A DNA stretch of 64,000 nt from Thioalkalivibrio versutus (lineage in GTDB: Bacteria > Pseudomonadota > Gammaproteobacteria > Ectothiorhodospirales > Ectothiorhodospiraceae), in assembly GCF_001999325.1 (NCBI RefSeq), contig NZ_MVAR01000004.1:11330-75329 (forward strand), written 5' to 3'. The position numbers and the translations under genes are program-made. The notes below the pieces were generated by a model. It saw only the letters and a list, made by a program, of their open reading frames with translations, was not told the origin of the DNA and made no database searches. Shown here in pieces: positions 40,794 through 49,982 of the stretch (the stretch's first letter is position 1; each line of letters begins with the position of its first letter).

Positions 40794-41024
40794 TCAATGA
40801 GGCGAGGTGTTCCCCATCGCCTTGTCCAGCAGCGCCAGACCTTCTTGCTCCCGACCCTGACCACGCTGGGCGCGCACCCGGAAACGGGTCTCGGCATCGT
40901 GCTCCGCAATCATCAGCGTGGCCATCTCGTCCACAAGGCGGTTCACGCTGGTCCCACGCTCGCGGGCCAACGCCTTCAGCCGTTCGTACTTGTCGTCCGG
41001 AAAACGAATCGTCAATCGAGCCAA
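40794..41024 (-). CDS. Ribbon-helix-helix protein (Arc/HicB-antitoxin-like)
   Basis: About 76 residues from a TTG preceded by GCGGAGACG. ARLTIRFPDDKYERLKALARERGTSVNRLVDE (seen as RLTIRFPDD then a helix-turn-helix) is the RHH DNA-binding fold found in CopG/Arc repressors and many antitoxins. The C-terminal half is charged. The frame stays open to 41108, so a longer form is possible. No toxin gene is adjacent; it is convergent with cobS and divergent from the Yip1-like gene. Confidence 0.6.
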   Translation of the reverse strand: MARLTIRFPDDKYERLKALARERGTSVNRLVDEMATLMIAEHDAETRFRVRAQRGQGREQEGLALLDKAMGNTSPH

Positions 41025-41117
41025 TGCAGCGTCTCCGCGCTCAGGACCAGATGATGCATGCCTGAAGCTAGCAAAAGCTGTCATCGAATGGTCACGTAAT
41101 TGCCACATACTTCGGCG

Positions 41118-41744
41118 ATGAACGTTCCCGCGAAACTCAATCCGGCCCGCATGACCCTGCGCGCGCTCGTAAACCCGCTTGGGGCGGTGCGCGATGCGCG
41201 ATCAATCAAACCGGCCCCGCCGTGGTGGCAGACGTTCCTGGGGCTGGCGTTGCCGGTGCTGCTGGTGAGCGTGGTCGCGAGCCAATGGCTTTACCAGGTG
41301 ATCCCGACCGGCCTGCCGCCCGAGGCCATGCCGGGCGCTTGGGGCTTTGGCGTCTACAGCGTGATGGCGATGAGCATCGGGGTGCTGGGGATGGCCTGGT
41401 CCGCGCACTACCTAACCGAGCTGTTCCAGGGCTACTCGCACCCGGACCGTGCGATGCTCGCCGTCACGATCGGGCTGTTGCCCGCCTGGGTCGGCAAGGT
41501 GGTCGCCGCGTTCCCCTGGCCCTGGGGCAACGGCACGGCGTTGTTGCTGATCCTGTATTCCCTCTGGCTGCTCTACTGGGCCCTGCGCGAGATCATCGGC
41601 CTGCGCCGCGGCAACCGCATCGGCCTGTTCGTGGCCACCATCTTCTGCGGCGCCTTCATTACCCTGATCTTCGGCTGGCTCCTGATGGACCTGATCCCCG
41701 GCGCCACGCCCGAGCACCGTATAGGGACCACCTGGCTGATCTGA
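41118..41744 (+). CDS. Yip1-family membrane protein
   Basis: 208 residues with five hydrophobic segments (FLGLALPVLLVSVVASQWL, VYSVMAMSIGVLGMAWSA, MLAVTIGLLPAWVGKVVAAF, LLLILYSLWLLYWAL, LFVATIFCGAFITLIFGWLL). The N-terminal LRALVNPLGAVRDA and the LLYWALREIIGLRRGNRIGLF region match bacterial Yip1-domain proteins, whose function is unknown. An alternative start is the ATG at 41151. It appears to stand alone between the cobalamin and flagellar regions. Confidence 0.7.
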   Translation: MNVPAKLNPARMTLRALVNPLGAVRDARSIKPAPPWWQTFLGLALPVLLVSVVASQWLYQVIPTGLPPEAMPGAWGFGVYSVMAMSIGVLGMAWSAHYLTELFQGYSHPDRAMLAVTIGLLPAWVGKVVAAFPWPWGNGTALLLILYSLWLLYWALREIIGLRRGNRIGLFVATIFCGAFITLIFGWLLMDLIPGATPEHRIGTTWLI

Positions 41745-41805
41745 AACGGCTCCGTCCGCGTTTGGTGACGTACAATCGGGGGCCACGAAAAACGGGACGT
41801 GTTTT

Positions 41806-43800
41806 ATGGCAGTGGAGCCCAAGATCGTTAGGGAGTTACGGGCGGCCAAGCCGCACAAGCGCGCGCAAATCCTCAAGCGGCAGCATCGGCGGAACGTGGC
41901 GTTTCTGGAAAAGAAGTTTCCCGAACTGGCCCAATACGTTTCCCGCGTTGGGATCGGCCGCTTTCAGGTGGAGCCGGACGCGGCGCTAGTGGCGGTGACT
42001 GACAAGACGGCGGGTACGTTGCTGCATCCGCCGGGAAAGCTGGCGGAGTTTGCGAGCCAGTTGGGTGAGGTCAACCATGGCGGCTGGTGGGAATACCAAC
42101 TTACCAGCACCCGGATATCGGCAACAATCGAGACGCAACATCAGCGGATCGTGCAGGACTGGGTGGACCAGCTGGAGGGGCTGGTTCCGGAAATTTCGGA
42201 GACGGGCGCGCAGACACGCTTTGCACTACCAGCGTCGGACAAGGCTCGGGTGTTCTCCCCGCTCGTGTTCTTTCTTGGCCTAAACACCGGCCTGCACATT
42301 GAGTATTACCTGACGCGGGCTCGGGTACAGGATCTGGTGCTGCTGGAACCCGATCCGGAACGGTTCGCGCTGTCCTGCCTGTTCCTCGACTACGCCGCGC
42401 TGCACGAACGCCTGGGCCACCTGTACCTGTTCGTGGGCGAGGCCGATAAGGACCGGGTGCTGGGGACTGTTTCGGGGGCCTTCCCGGTGTCTAGCCAGGG
42501 ATGGGTGCGAATGCTTCGGGGCTACGACGCTCCGGAATTCACCTTGTTTGCCGATCGCGCACGTCTGCACTTCCGCAAAAACACCTATCTCCCGATGGAC
42601 CGTCAGTTACGCGGCATGGATTCCGCCGTCCGGAATCTGCAGGATGGACGGGCGATCTGGAGCGATGACCGCCAGGGCCTTGGCGAGGTGCCGGTGGCGG
42701 TGATCGGGGCAGGGCCATCGCTGGACGATGCAATCGAATGGCTCAAGCGGTATCGCGACCGGATGGTGATCATTTGCGCGGTATCCGCGGTTTCGGCATT
42801 GCGTGCTGCGGGTATTCGTCCGGACTTTCAGTGTGGCCTGGACTATGAATATTCGGATGCCTCGCTTGAACGAATGGCTCTGGATCCTGATGTCCCATTA
42901 ATTGCGTCGATCAACGCAGCGCCGGATCTACTCATTCGCTTCAACAAGCCGCTGCTTTTCGCCGATTCGGCGACACCGAATGTCGCATCGTTTCCTTGTT
43001 CGTGGCAGCACACTGGCCCGACCTCCGGGAACCTGGCGCTTGCAGCGGCACTGCGTTTCCGTGCGGCGGAAGTTTATCTCGTGGGGCTGGACCTGGCCTT
43101 TCCGCAGGAGGACCGCAGCCATGCTTCGGGAACTCACCACCACTTCCGAGCTTCTGGTGAAGATACTGGGGCACCTTTGGTGAAGACCAACCATCCGGCA
43201 TCCGAGCGCACTTGGGTGAGCACGCCGTATCTGAACAACGCGCGACAATCGGCAGAACGGGCAATTGTCGGCTGCGACATCCCGGTACGGAATCTCTCGC
43301 ACGGGGCCCTGATCGAGGGGGCAATACCGGACTATCCGGAAAAAATCGAGCCGCCACCCGTGACCGGGGTGGCCGAACGCTTGGCTGAGATCCATGCAGC
43401 GTTCGGTAGCGATGTGCCCCCTCGGCCGTTCGCCACCTGCCCGCGCGAATTGCTCGTTCGGTTGTGCGAGCCGTTGCAGGAATTTCCGGACACGCTCGAC
43501 TGGACCCGCTTCGTGGGGGCCCTGGACCGGTACTGGTGGGAGGTCTCGGGTCCGATTGTGCGGAGGGATCCGGAAGACCGTCGCCTCGAGGTGTTTGCCA
43601 GTCTCATGGGGCACGTCCTGTTGCGCTGGTATCAACTGATGCTGCGCGCGCCGGGTGCAGCGCAGGCCGACCTGTACCGGGAGGGACGGGCGCGTCTGCT
43701 TGAACTGGCGGCTTCGCTCGAATGGCCGGAGATTGCGGAACAGTACATGCGCGAGCATTGCGACCCAGGGTCGGCAGAAGCGAAACCGGACAATCGGTGA
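41806..43800 (+). CDS. Maf/DUF115 motility-associated glycosyltransferase
   Basis: A 664-residue cytosolic protein of the MAF_flag10 (DUF115) family. The central nucleotide-sugar region is recognisable from VAVIGAGPSLDDAIEWLKRY (about residues 297-316), followed by GIRPDFQCGLDY and VYLVGLDLAFP. In Aeromonas, Campylobacter and Magnetospirillum, Maf proteins attach nonulosonic acids (pseudaminic or legionaminic acid) to flagellin. It lies 121 bp before fliC, and a nonulosonate-like gene cassette is about 7-11 kb downstream. Specificity is inferred. Confidence 0.85.
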   Translation: MAVEPKIVRELRAAKPHKRAQILKRQHRRNVAFLEKKFPELAQYVSRVGIGRFQVEPDAALVAVTDKTAGTLLHPPGKLAEFASQLGEVNHGGWWEYQLTSTRISATIETQHQRIVQDWVDQLEGLVPEISETGAQTRFALPASDKARVFSPLVFFLGLNTGLHIEYYLTRARVQDLVLLEPDPERFALSCLFLDYAALHERLGHLYLFVGEADKDRVLGTVSGAFPVSSQGWVRMLRGYDAPEFTLFADRARLHFRKNTYLPMDRQLRGMDSAVRNLQDGRAIWSDDRQGLGEVPVAVIGAGPSLDDAIEWLKRYRDRMVIICAVSAVSALRAAGIRPDFQCGLDYEYSDASLERMALDPDVPLIASINAAPDLLIRFNKPLLFADSATPNVASFPCSWQHTGPTSGNLALAAALRFRAAEVYLVGLDLAFPQEDRSHASGTHHHFRASGEDTGAPLVKTNHPASERTWVSTPYLNNARQSAERAIVGCDIPVRNLSHGALIEGAIPDYPEKIEPPPVTGVAERLAEIHAAFGSDVPPRPFATCPRELLVRLCEPLQEFPDTLDWTRFVGALDRYWWEVSGPIVRRDPEDRRLEVFASLMGHVLLRWYQLMLRAPGAAQADLYREGRARLLELAASLEWPEIAEQYMREHCDPGSAEAKPDNR

Positions 43801-43820
43801 AAAAATTCTAGTGCAGGACT

Positions 43821-43847
43821 AAAGGAAGCGTGCGGACGGTCGTTAAA
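43821..43847 (+). promoter_or_regulatory. Sigma-28 (FliA) type promoter of fliC
   Basis: TAAAGGAA (-35) and GTCGTTAA (-10) are 11 bp apart, close to the TAAAGTTT-N11-GCCGATAA consensus, about 75 bp before the fliC ATG. Confidence 0.65.
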
Positions 43848-43921
43848 GGCCCTGAGAGCGGACGAGTACCGCCGAAAGAGCCGCCCGAAGGGTGGCGTCA
43901 GCATAGCTCAGGAGAATGACC

Positions 43922-45136
43922 ATGTCCCAGGTAATTAACACCAACATCTTGTCGCTGAATGCCCAGCGCAATCTGAATAACTCCCAGGGTGCCCTGCAGA
44001 CGTCGCTGGAGCGGCTGTCGACGGGTTTGCGGATCAACAGTGCGAAGGATGACGCGGCGGGGCTGGCGATCTCCGAGCGCTTTACCACCCAGATTCGCGG
44101 TCTGAATCAGGCGGTTCGCAATGCGAACGACGGGATCTCTTTCTCCCAGACGGCCGAGGGTGCCCTGGGGACGATCGGCGATGCGTTGCAGCGCGCGCGC
44201 GAGCTGTCGGTGCAGGCAGCGAACGATTCGAACTCCCCGTCCGACCGTCAGGCGCTGAACGACGAGGTGCAGCAGTTGATTGCGGAAGTCGGTCGTGTGG
44301 CCAACGAGACCGAATTCAATGGTCAGCGGGTGCTGGACGGCAGTTTGGATGACCTGTTTTTCCAGGTGGGTGCGAACCAGGGCCAGATGATCGCAGTGAG
44401 TGGCGTGAACGCCCTCTCGTCCGAACTGGGGGCTGCCGAGCAGATGTCCTCGGGCTCGCTTACTCAAACGCAGATTAACGACGGCATTCAATTTGCTGCT
44501 ACTGGGGGCGATATCACCATCAACGTAGCCAGTGCCGGGTCGGCGCAAATCACGGTCAATCTCGAGGGAGTGACTTCCCTTGAGGATGCGGTGCGCGAGA
44601 TCAACAGCGCAATCCAGACCGCAGGTTCCGATGACCAGGAGGTCTCCGGCGCGCGCTTGACCGCGGCCCTCCGGGTGGATAATGACGGCAACACCGGGAT
44701 CGTGATCAACGGGGCGTTCGACGCCGAGTTCAATGTATCCGGTGGTGCCATCGAGGATTCAGACGGTGCCGCGTTAAGTCCCGCGGTGGATTTGTTTGGC
44801 ACGGCTGCTGAGAGTACGCAGGTGAACCTGACGGAGGTGGGTGTTAGCACCCGCGAAGAGGCCTTCCAGACGATCTCCACGATGGACGGGGCGCTGACCC
44901 AGATCAGCAGCCTGCGGGCCGAGCTGGGTGCGGTGCAGGTGCGGTTCGAGAACACCATCGCCAACCTGGAGATTTCGTCGGAGAACCTGTCGGCGGCGCG
45001 TTCGCGGATTCAGGACGCGGATTTTGCGGCCGAGACGGCGGAACTGACGCGGGCGCAGATCCTGCAGCAGGCGGGTACCTCGGTGCTTTCTCAGGCCAAC
45101 GCCGTTCCGCAGAACGTGCTGGCCCTGCTGCAGTAA
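43922..45136 (+). CDS. fliC: Flagellin
   Basis: A 404-residue filament protein. The conserved D0/D1 ends are present: SQVINTNILSLNAQRNL and LERLSTGLRINSAKDDAAG at the N-terminus, SRIQDADFAAETAEL and QANAVPQNVLALLQ at the C-terminus. The middle (about 180-320) is variable, Ser/Thr/Asp-rich and may carry the glycosylation sites. The second ATG (43922) is chosen because AGGAGA ends directly at the first one (43916) and is 6 bases from the second. A sigma-28-type promoter precedes it. Confidence 0.97.
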   Translation: MSQVINTNILSLNAQRNLNNSQGALQTSLERLSTGLRINSAKDDAAGLAISERFTTQIRGLNQAVRNANDGISFSQTAEGALGTIGDALQRARELSVQAANDSNSPSDRQALNDEVQQLIAEVGRVANETEFNGQRVLDGSLDDLFFQVGANQGQMIAVSGVNALSSELGAAEQMSSGSLTQTQINDGIQFAATGGDITINVASAGSAQITVNLEGVTSLEDAVREINSAIQTAGSDDQEVSGARLTAALRVDNDGNTGIVINGAFDAEFNVSGGAIEDSDGAALSPAVDLFGTAAESTQVNLTEVGVSTREEAFQTISTMDGALTQISSLRAELGAVQVRFENTIANLEISSENLSAARSRIQDADFAAETAELTRAQILQQAGTSVLSQANAVPQNVLALLQ

Positions 45137-45212
45137 GCTCGATCACTCGGGCTTCTGTGGTTGAAGGTGGATGGCGAGGTTGCCATCCACCTCTTCTGAA
45201 GAGGACAGCGAT

Positions 45213-45638
45213 ATGAGTGATGGAATCGGCAGTATCACATCACCGCTGGTTGCAGTGAGCCCGCGCGGGGGCGAGGGGGCGAAGGCGCCCGGTCCCGGCG
45301 CGGGTCTTGTTCGTGGCGAGGGACGGCCCGAGGCCGTAGTTCGTTCGGACAGTAGTTCGGAATCAACGGCTCCTGGTGCCACCGGACCGGCGATCGAGGC
45401 CATGGACATGGCCGAGGTGAATCAGGTGGTCGAGTCGATCAATTCCTACCTGCAATCCACCAAGCGGGCGCTGGAGTTTAGCGTGGACGACAGCAGCGGC
45501 CGCACGGTGATTACGGTGATGGACGGAGAACGCGAACAGGTGATCCGCCAGATTCCTCCGGAGGCCGTACTGGCCCTGGTGGAACAGTTCCAGACCGAGC
45601 AGGAGCTCGGCGGTACGGGGCTGGCGGACAAGGCCTGA
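45213..45638 (+). CDS. flaG: FlaG family flagellar protein
   Basis: A 141-residue protein. The N-terminal half is disordered (Gly/Ser/Pro-rich); the C-terminal half is the FlaG domain: AEVNQVVESINSYLQSTKRALEF, SGRTVITVMDG and EVIRQIPPEAVLALVEQ-type ending. FlaG proteins affect filament length in polarly flagellated bacteria. GAGGACAG precedes the ATG. It lies between fliC and fliD, the usual order, and a terminator follows. Confidence 0.9.
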   Translation: MSDGIGSITSPLVAVSPRGGEGAKAPGPGAGLVRGEGRPEAVVRSDSSSESTAPGATGPAIEAMDMAEVNQVVESINSYLQSTKRALEFSVDDSSGRTVITVMDGEREQVIRQIPPEAVLALVEQFQTEQELGGTGLADKA

Positions 45639-45680
45639 GGGCTCTATCGAGACTGCACCTCAACGCGGTATGTTTCATTG

Positions 45681-45711
45681 AGCCGGATCCGGTAGCGGGT
45701 TCGGCTTTTTT
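45681..45711 (+). terminator. Intrinsic terminator after flaG
   Basis: AGCCGGATCC pairs with GGGTTCGGCT (two G-U pairs) and is followed by six T. It lies 43 bp after the flaG stop. Confidence 0.75.
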
Positions 45712-46057
45712 CGTTGTGCCAACGCGAGCTAACCCCAGCGCCACTTCCGCCACGCTGGAGCCTCATTTTTTCGCGTAGCCGCGCTGCGGTTGTCCCATCC
45801 GCAGCGAAGCGGAGAGCCGGGATCTCCCGCTGCTGGAAATGCCCATGCGAAAGGGGCACCTGTTACGTTGGAGATCCGCATTCCTGCAGCGCAGTTTTCG
45901 GGAGGACGGGCTGCGGGATGGCGGTGTTCGGAAGGATTTCCGGATTGGTGCCAGGTGTTGGAGATGGCTTTGCTGCGCGTGCAAGGTCGGGGGGCAGCCT
46001 GGGCCGCGGAGGGCCGGGACTGAAGGGCGGTTTTGAGCGGTATTTTCTGTGGTGGAC
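45712..46057. other. Non-coding gap between flaG terminator and fliD promoter
   Basis: No supported gene; short open frames here have no recognisable features. It includes a degenerate REP-like segment at about 45794-45835 (CCGCAGCGAAGCGGAGAGCC then GGGATCTCC), the reverse complement of the copy at 38135. Confidence 0.55.
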
Positions 46058-46084
46058 TCAAGATTTCGGCTAGTCTGCCGTAAA
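46058..46084 (+). promoter_or_regulatory. Sigma-28 (FliA) type promoter of fliD
   Basis: TCAAGATT (-35) and GCCGTAAA (-10) separated by 11 bp, about 58 bp before the fliD ATG; six of eight bases match the consensus in each box. Confidence 0.6.
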
Positions 46085-46142
46085 GGGATATATCGCACGT
46101 GCAAACGGTTCGAGACGTCGAACGCCGAGGAGCAAAGTCATC

Positions 46143-47504
46143 ATGGCCATTAGTTCACTGGGGATCGGCTCCGGTCTGGATCTGAACCAAATCGTCAACG
46201 ATCTGGTGAATGCGGAACGAGTACCCAAAGAGACTCGTTTTAACCAGCGGGAACAGCGGCTTGAAGCGCAGATCTCTGCCTACGGGAACTTGACGAGTGC
46301 CATTGATCAGGCCAAGGGAGCGCTCTCGCAGCTTTCCGAGTTCGAGTTGTCGCAGAACGCGTCGGTCTCCAATCGCGATGTGGCCCGGGTTACCGCGGAT
46401 GGCACGGCCGCGAACGGGGATTTCTCGCTGGAGGTAACCAAGCTTGCGCAAGCGCAAGCCCTAGCCTCAGCCCCAGGTGAATTCGCGGATGCGGACGCTG
46501 AGGTGGGGGCTGGGCAGCTCGCGATCCAAGTGGGCGATGGCGATGCATTCACGGTCAACGTGCAGGAAGGCGACACGCTGCGCGACGTGCGTAATGCGAT
46601 CAACGACGCGGAGGGTGGCGTCACGGCCTCAATCGTGAATGATGGGGATGGTGCGCGCCTGGTGCTGACGGCGAACACGACCGGTGAGGCCAATACCATT
46701 AACGTCACTGCGACTGAGGATCCCGTGGGTAGCGGGTTGGCTCGTCTGGATGGGGCCAACCTGGTGCAGACCCGGGCTGCACAGGATGCCGAGGCGGTGA
46801 TCAACGGCCTGACGGTAACCAGCACGACGAATACCCTAGAGGACACGGTCGAGGGACTGTCGATCGAGCTTCGGGGCACTTCCGACTCCCCGGTGACGGT
46901 CTCGGTCAGCGAGGATCAGGGTGCGTTGCAGCGTGCGCTCGAGGGCTTTGTCGAGGCCTACAATGGCTTGATCGGGCAGACAAGCAACCTGACGGCCTAC
47001 AACGCCGAGGAGCAGCAGGCCTCGGTGCTAACCGGTGACAGCACGGTGCGCGGCATCCGGAGCCGGTTGGGGAACGCCCTGGTGGAGCCGGCGCAAATCC
47101 CGGATGTGAATGCGCGTACCCTCGCATCGCTGGGGGTGGTGTCGAACCGCGACGGTACGCTCGGTTTCGACAGTGACCGGTTCAACCAGGCACTGGAGAA
47201 CGACGGTTTCGACAACGTCACAGCGGTGGTCCGGGAGATCGGCGAGCGCATGGAGGGGGTGGCCAGCAGCTTCACCGGCCCCGATGGTCTGATTGGCGTG
47301 CGCACCGAAGGCCTGCAGAACGATCTGGAGCGGCTTAGTCAGCAGCGCGTGGATCTGAATGTGCGCCTGGAGCAATTGGAGTCGCGGCTGGTACGCCAGT
47401 TCGGACGCATGGACAGCACTGTTGCACAGTTGCAGGGGACCAGTGATTTTCTCATGGGGCAGCTGGCGAACATGCCGCTGGCCCAGAACAATTCTCGTCG
47501 ATAG
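46143..47504 (+). CDS. fliD: Flagellar filament cap protein FliD
   Basis: A 453-residue hook-associated protein 2 that caps the filament and guides flagellin folding. The N-terminal ISSLGIGSGLDLNQIVNDLV and the C-terminal coiled-coil LEQLESRLVRQFGRMDSTVAQLQ ... FLMGQL are conserved; the middle is Asp/Thr-rich and variable. GAGGAGCAAAG precedes the ATG. fliS follows after 38 bp. Confidence 0.96.
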   Translation: MAISSLGIGSGLDLNQIVNDLVNAERVPKETRFNQREQRLEAQISAYGNLTSAIDQAKGALSQLSEFELSQNASVSNRDVARVTADGTAANGDFSLEVTKLAQAQALASAPGEFADADAEVGAGQLAIQVGDGDAFTVNVQEGDTLRDVRNAINDAEGGVTASIVNDGDGARLVLTANTTGEANTINVTATEDPVGSGLARLDGANLVQTRAAQDAEAVINGLTVTSTTNTLEDTVEGLSIELRGTSDSPVTVSVSEDQGALQRALEGFVEAYNGLIGQTSNLTAYNAEEQQASVLTGDSTVRGIRSRLGNALVEPAQIPDVNARTLASLGVVSNRDGTLGFDSDRFNQALENDGFDNVTAVVREIGERMEGVASSFTGPDGLIGVRTEGLQNDLERLSQQRVDLNVRLEQLESRLVRQFGRMDSTVAQLQGTSDFLMGQLANMPLAQNNSRR

Positions 47505-47542
47505 TCGCCCCGTATTGGGCGAACGGATAACGGAGACCAAGC

Positions 47543-47956
47543 ATGTACGGACCGGGCATGAATCGAGCGGTGAACCAGTACCGGCAGTCGGGCGCACTGG
47601 CCGAGGCCCAGGTGGCGGACCCGTACCGCCTGATCCAGATGCTCTTTGAAGGGGCGCTGGAGCGGATCGCCGTGGCCAAGGGTGCGGTGCAGCAGGGTAA
47701 CGTGGGCCTGAAGGGCGAAAAGATCGGTAAGGCGATCGACATCGTCGAGTCCCTGCGGGCGCTACTGGACCACGACAAGAATCCCGAACTCGCGGGGCGG
47801 CTGGATGCACTGTACGAATACATGTCTCGCCGCCTGCTGGAGGCGAACGCGAAAAACGATCCGGCGGCACTGGACGAGGTTACAGGGCTGCTGCGCCAAA
47901 TCAAGGCTGGGTGGGACGAGATCCCGTCCGAACAGCGCGCCGCCCGTGCAGGCTGA
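47543..47956 (+). CDS. fliS: Flagellin export chaperone FliS
   Basis: A 137-residue helical chaperone that binds the flagellin C-terminus and keeps it from polymerising in the cytoplasm. NQYRQSGALAEAQVADPYRLIQMLFEGALERI and the DALYEYMSRRLLEAN region are typical (conserved cores DPYRLIQMLFEGA and LYEYMSRRLLEAN). CGGAGACC lies before the ATG. Confidence 0.95.
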   Translation: MYGPGMNRAVNQYRQSGALAEAQVADPYRLIQMLFEGALERIAVAKGAVQQGNVGLKGEKIGKAIDIVESLRALLDHDKNPELAGRLDALYEYMSRRLLEANAKNDPAALDEVTGLLRQIKAGWDEIPSEQRAARAG

Positions 47957-47997
47957 AATTCCTTGATCGTCTGTCCCGCCAAGCCCCGAGTCGCCTG

Positions 47998-48384
47998 ATG
48001 GTGATGAACGACATCGATATTCAGGAGACGGCGGCCACCTCATTGGAAGACTCTGTGGAGGCGATTCATGCCTACATGGTGCGCGCTGTTGCCCAGGAAG
48101 ACTGGGAAGGACTGCAGGAGCTGGACCGGCAGGCGAGGGCCGTCGTCGAGCGAGCTTTCGGAGGCGAGCCAGTGCCTCTACGTGATGATTCTGGGGCGGC
48201 TCTGCGCGCGGCCTTCGAAGACCTCGTCCGGTTCTACGAGACATCTATAAGGGACCTGTCGCAGCGCCGCGGCGAGGTCGCGCAGCAGATCCGCGAACTG
48301 AAGTCCGGCCGCAAGGGTACTAGCGCCTACGAGACCACCCGCCGGCATTCCATGCGCACCGGTCCGCTTAATTCGGGCGGCTGA
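47998..48384 (+). CDS. fliT: FliT-like flagellar chaperone
   Basis: A 128-residue helical protein in the fliT position after fliS. Its C-terminus has RRGEVAQQIRELKSGRKGTSAYE, matching the FliT-family ending with GRK-x-x-x-AY. FliT binds FliD and, in enterobacteria, FlhDC. Starts at 47998 and 48004 are both possible; a frame open from 47911 overlaps fliS and is less likely. Confidence 0.75.
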   Translation: MVMNDIDIQETAATSLEDSVEAIHAYMVRAVAQEDWEGLQELDRQARAVVERAFGGEPVPLRDDSGAALRAAFEDLVRFYETSIRDLSQRRGEVAQQIRELKSGRKGTSAYETTRRHSMRTGPLNSGG

Positions 48385-48624
48385 CGATCCCCGTACCCGG
48401 TCGGCGATTTCGCTTCCACCAGAACCCGAATGCTCCGACTTCGCCTTCCGCGAAGCTGCATTGCGGATATCCGGGATTTACACGTTGTGGCTCGCCCAAG
48501 CGTTTAGATCGAGCCAGCGCCGGAGATCTCGGCTCTGCGCTGGGGGCGGGATTGGGGTGGGCCCCGATCGTTGGATCACTGACGGCCTATGAGAAGTAAA
48601 AATCCCGGGCCTGTCGGTCGAGTT
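48385..48624. other. Gap after fliT with degenerate repeats
   Basis: No gene seen. TTGCGGATATCCGGGATT (near 48461) and GCGCCGGAGATCTCGG (near 48518) resemble decayed arms of the REP-like family. The right part probably contains the outer end of the following transposase remnant. Confidence 0.45.
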
Positions 48625-49362
48625 TTATGTTTCCGGCCTGCAGGTCCAGTGGACGTTATCCGAGGTTTGTCGGTCAAGGGCTGTGTGGGGCCGCTGGTGG
48701 TTGTAGAACGGCAGGTACTCCTCCAGGCCCTTGCTCCAGTTCAAAGGGACTCTCATAGCCCCGTAGGTAGATGTCCTCGTACTTCACGGTGCACCACAGG
48801 CGCTCGACAAAGACGTTGTCCAGGGCGCTCCCTTGGCCATCCATGCTAATGAGAACGCCGGCGCGCTTGAGTCGCTCGGTCCACTCGGTGCTGGTGAACT
48901 GGGCCCCCTGGCCGGTATTGAAGATGACCGGCGTGCCGTGGTCCAGAGCCATCTCCACGCCTCCATGCAGAACCGGGTGTCCAGAGTGTTGGAGAGCGAC
49001 CAAGACACCACGTGGCGGTTGAACCAGTCCATTACCGCCATCAGGTACATGAAGCCGCGTGGCATCGGGATGTAGGTGATGTCGGCGCACCAGACCAAGT
49101 GGCTGTGCGTCAGACTTAGCCGCCGGAGCAGGTGCGGGTAGGCCAGGTTCTCCGGCTGCGGCCGACTCGTGTGCGGACCCGGAACCGTCACCTGGGGACC
49201 CATCAGCGCCATGAGACGCTGGATCCGCTTGCGATTGACTCGGTAGCCTTCGCGCTGCAGCCAGTGGGTCGTCTGGCGCGAGCCGAAGAACGGCGTCTGC
49301 AGGTACTGGTCGTCGATCCGGCGCATCTGTGCCAGGTTCTCCGGCGATTCGCCGGCTGGCAT
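48625..49362 (-). pseudogene. IS3-family OrfB transposase, broken by two frameshifts
   Basis: The minus strand encodes an rve/DDE transposase of the IS3 family: MPAGESPENLAQMRRIDDQYLQTPFFGS (seen as MRRIDDQYLQTPFFGS), NRKRIQRLMALMG, WCADITYIPMPRGF with the first Asp, then in another frame FNTGQGAQFTS and NVFVERLWCTVKYEDIYLR with Glu. A one-base loss near 48957 and a one-base gain near 48727 break the frame; the last segment YLPFYNHQRPHTALD is readable only in a third frame and ends with TAA at 48625. It cannot make a working transposase. Confidence 0.85.
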
Positions 49363-49435
49363 GTAGTAGTATCGGGAACGCCCTATCAGTCAACGTAGTT
49401 GTCACCTGATCCAAGCTCAGAGGTGATGACGTATA

Positions 49436-49663
49436 AAGCAGTATTCCGAGGAGCGCAAGGAGGCAGTGCTGCGCAAGCTCGCGCCTCCGATGAACCTGAC
49501 GGTGCCCGAGGTGGCGGAGGCCGAAGGGATCTCCACGGCGAGTTTGTACGATTGGCGTAAACAGGCTCGCGAGCGAGGTGAGGTTTTGCCATCACGAGGA
49601 TCGGCTCCGGAGCAGTGGCGCAGCAAGGACAAGTTCCGGGTGGTCCTGGAGACCGCGCCGATG
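49436..49663 (+). pseudogene. Truncated IS3-type OrfA (HTH) fragment
   Basis: The + strand reads KQYSEERKEAVLRKLAPP, then a helix-turn-helix VAEAEGISTASLYDWRKQ and QWRSKDKFRVVLETAPM, an OrfA-type transposase N-terminus without a start codon. It stops being similar at 49663, where the sequence joins the reversed end of another IS. It is opposite in direction to the OrfB fragment at 48625-49362, so the two do not form one intact element. Confidence 0.75.
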
Positions 49664-49840
49664 ATCTGCAACTTGTACTCGGTGATAAAACGGCGGGGTG
49701 TCCGCCGCTCTTGTTTCGGGTCCGGGCTCACCTGAGACGCGGGTAGCTCACTCGGTGCCTTCGGCATCAGTCGGCTCCTGCTGTCGCGACCCTGAAATCT
49801 ACATTAACCCATACAGGGCCTGTATGGATTCAGGTTGACA
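49664..49840 (-). mobile_element. End fragment of the IS3-type element found at 55023-57693
   Basis: The minus strand holds the IS end TGTCAACCTGAATCCATAC (outer edge at 49840) and the first codons of its OrfA (MPKAPSELPASQVSPDPKQ..., to TEYKLQII), nearly identical to the copy at 56.4-57.7 kb. It ends abruptly at about 49664 where it joins the + strand OrfA fragment. Confidence 0.85.
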
Positions 49841-49982
49841 CACAGGGCAGGCCGGCCGTAATGGCCCCAGTGCCCTTCCAAAAAAGCTTCGGCGGGGCAC
49901 GGAGCCGGATGCCGGCCAATTGATCAGTGTCTCCCTAAGTCTCGAGGCCCGACGGTTATAGCTCAGCGACACTCTCGCTTGC

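Noticed and set aside
45712-46057. Several short open frames between flaG and fliD
   Set aside because: They overlap each other on both strands, lack ribosome sites and cover a repeat-like segment.
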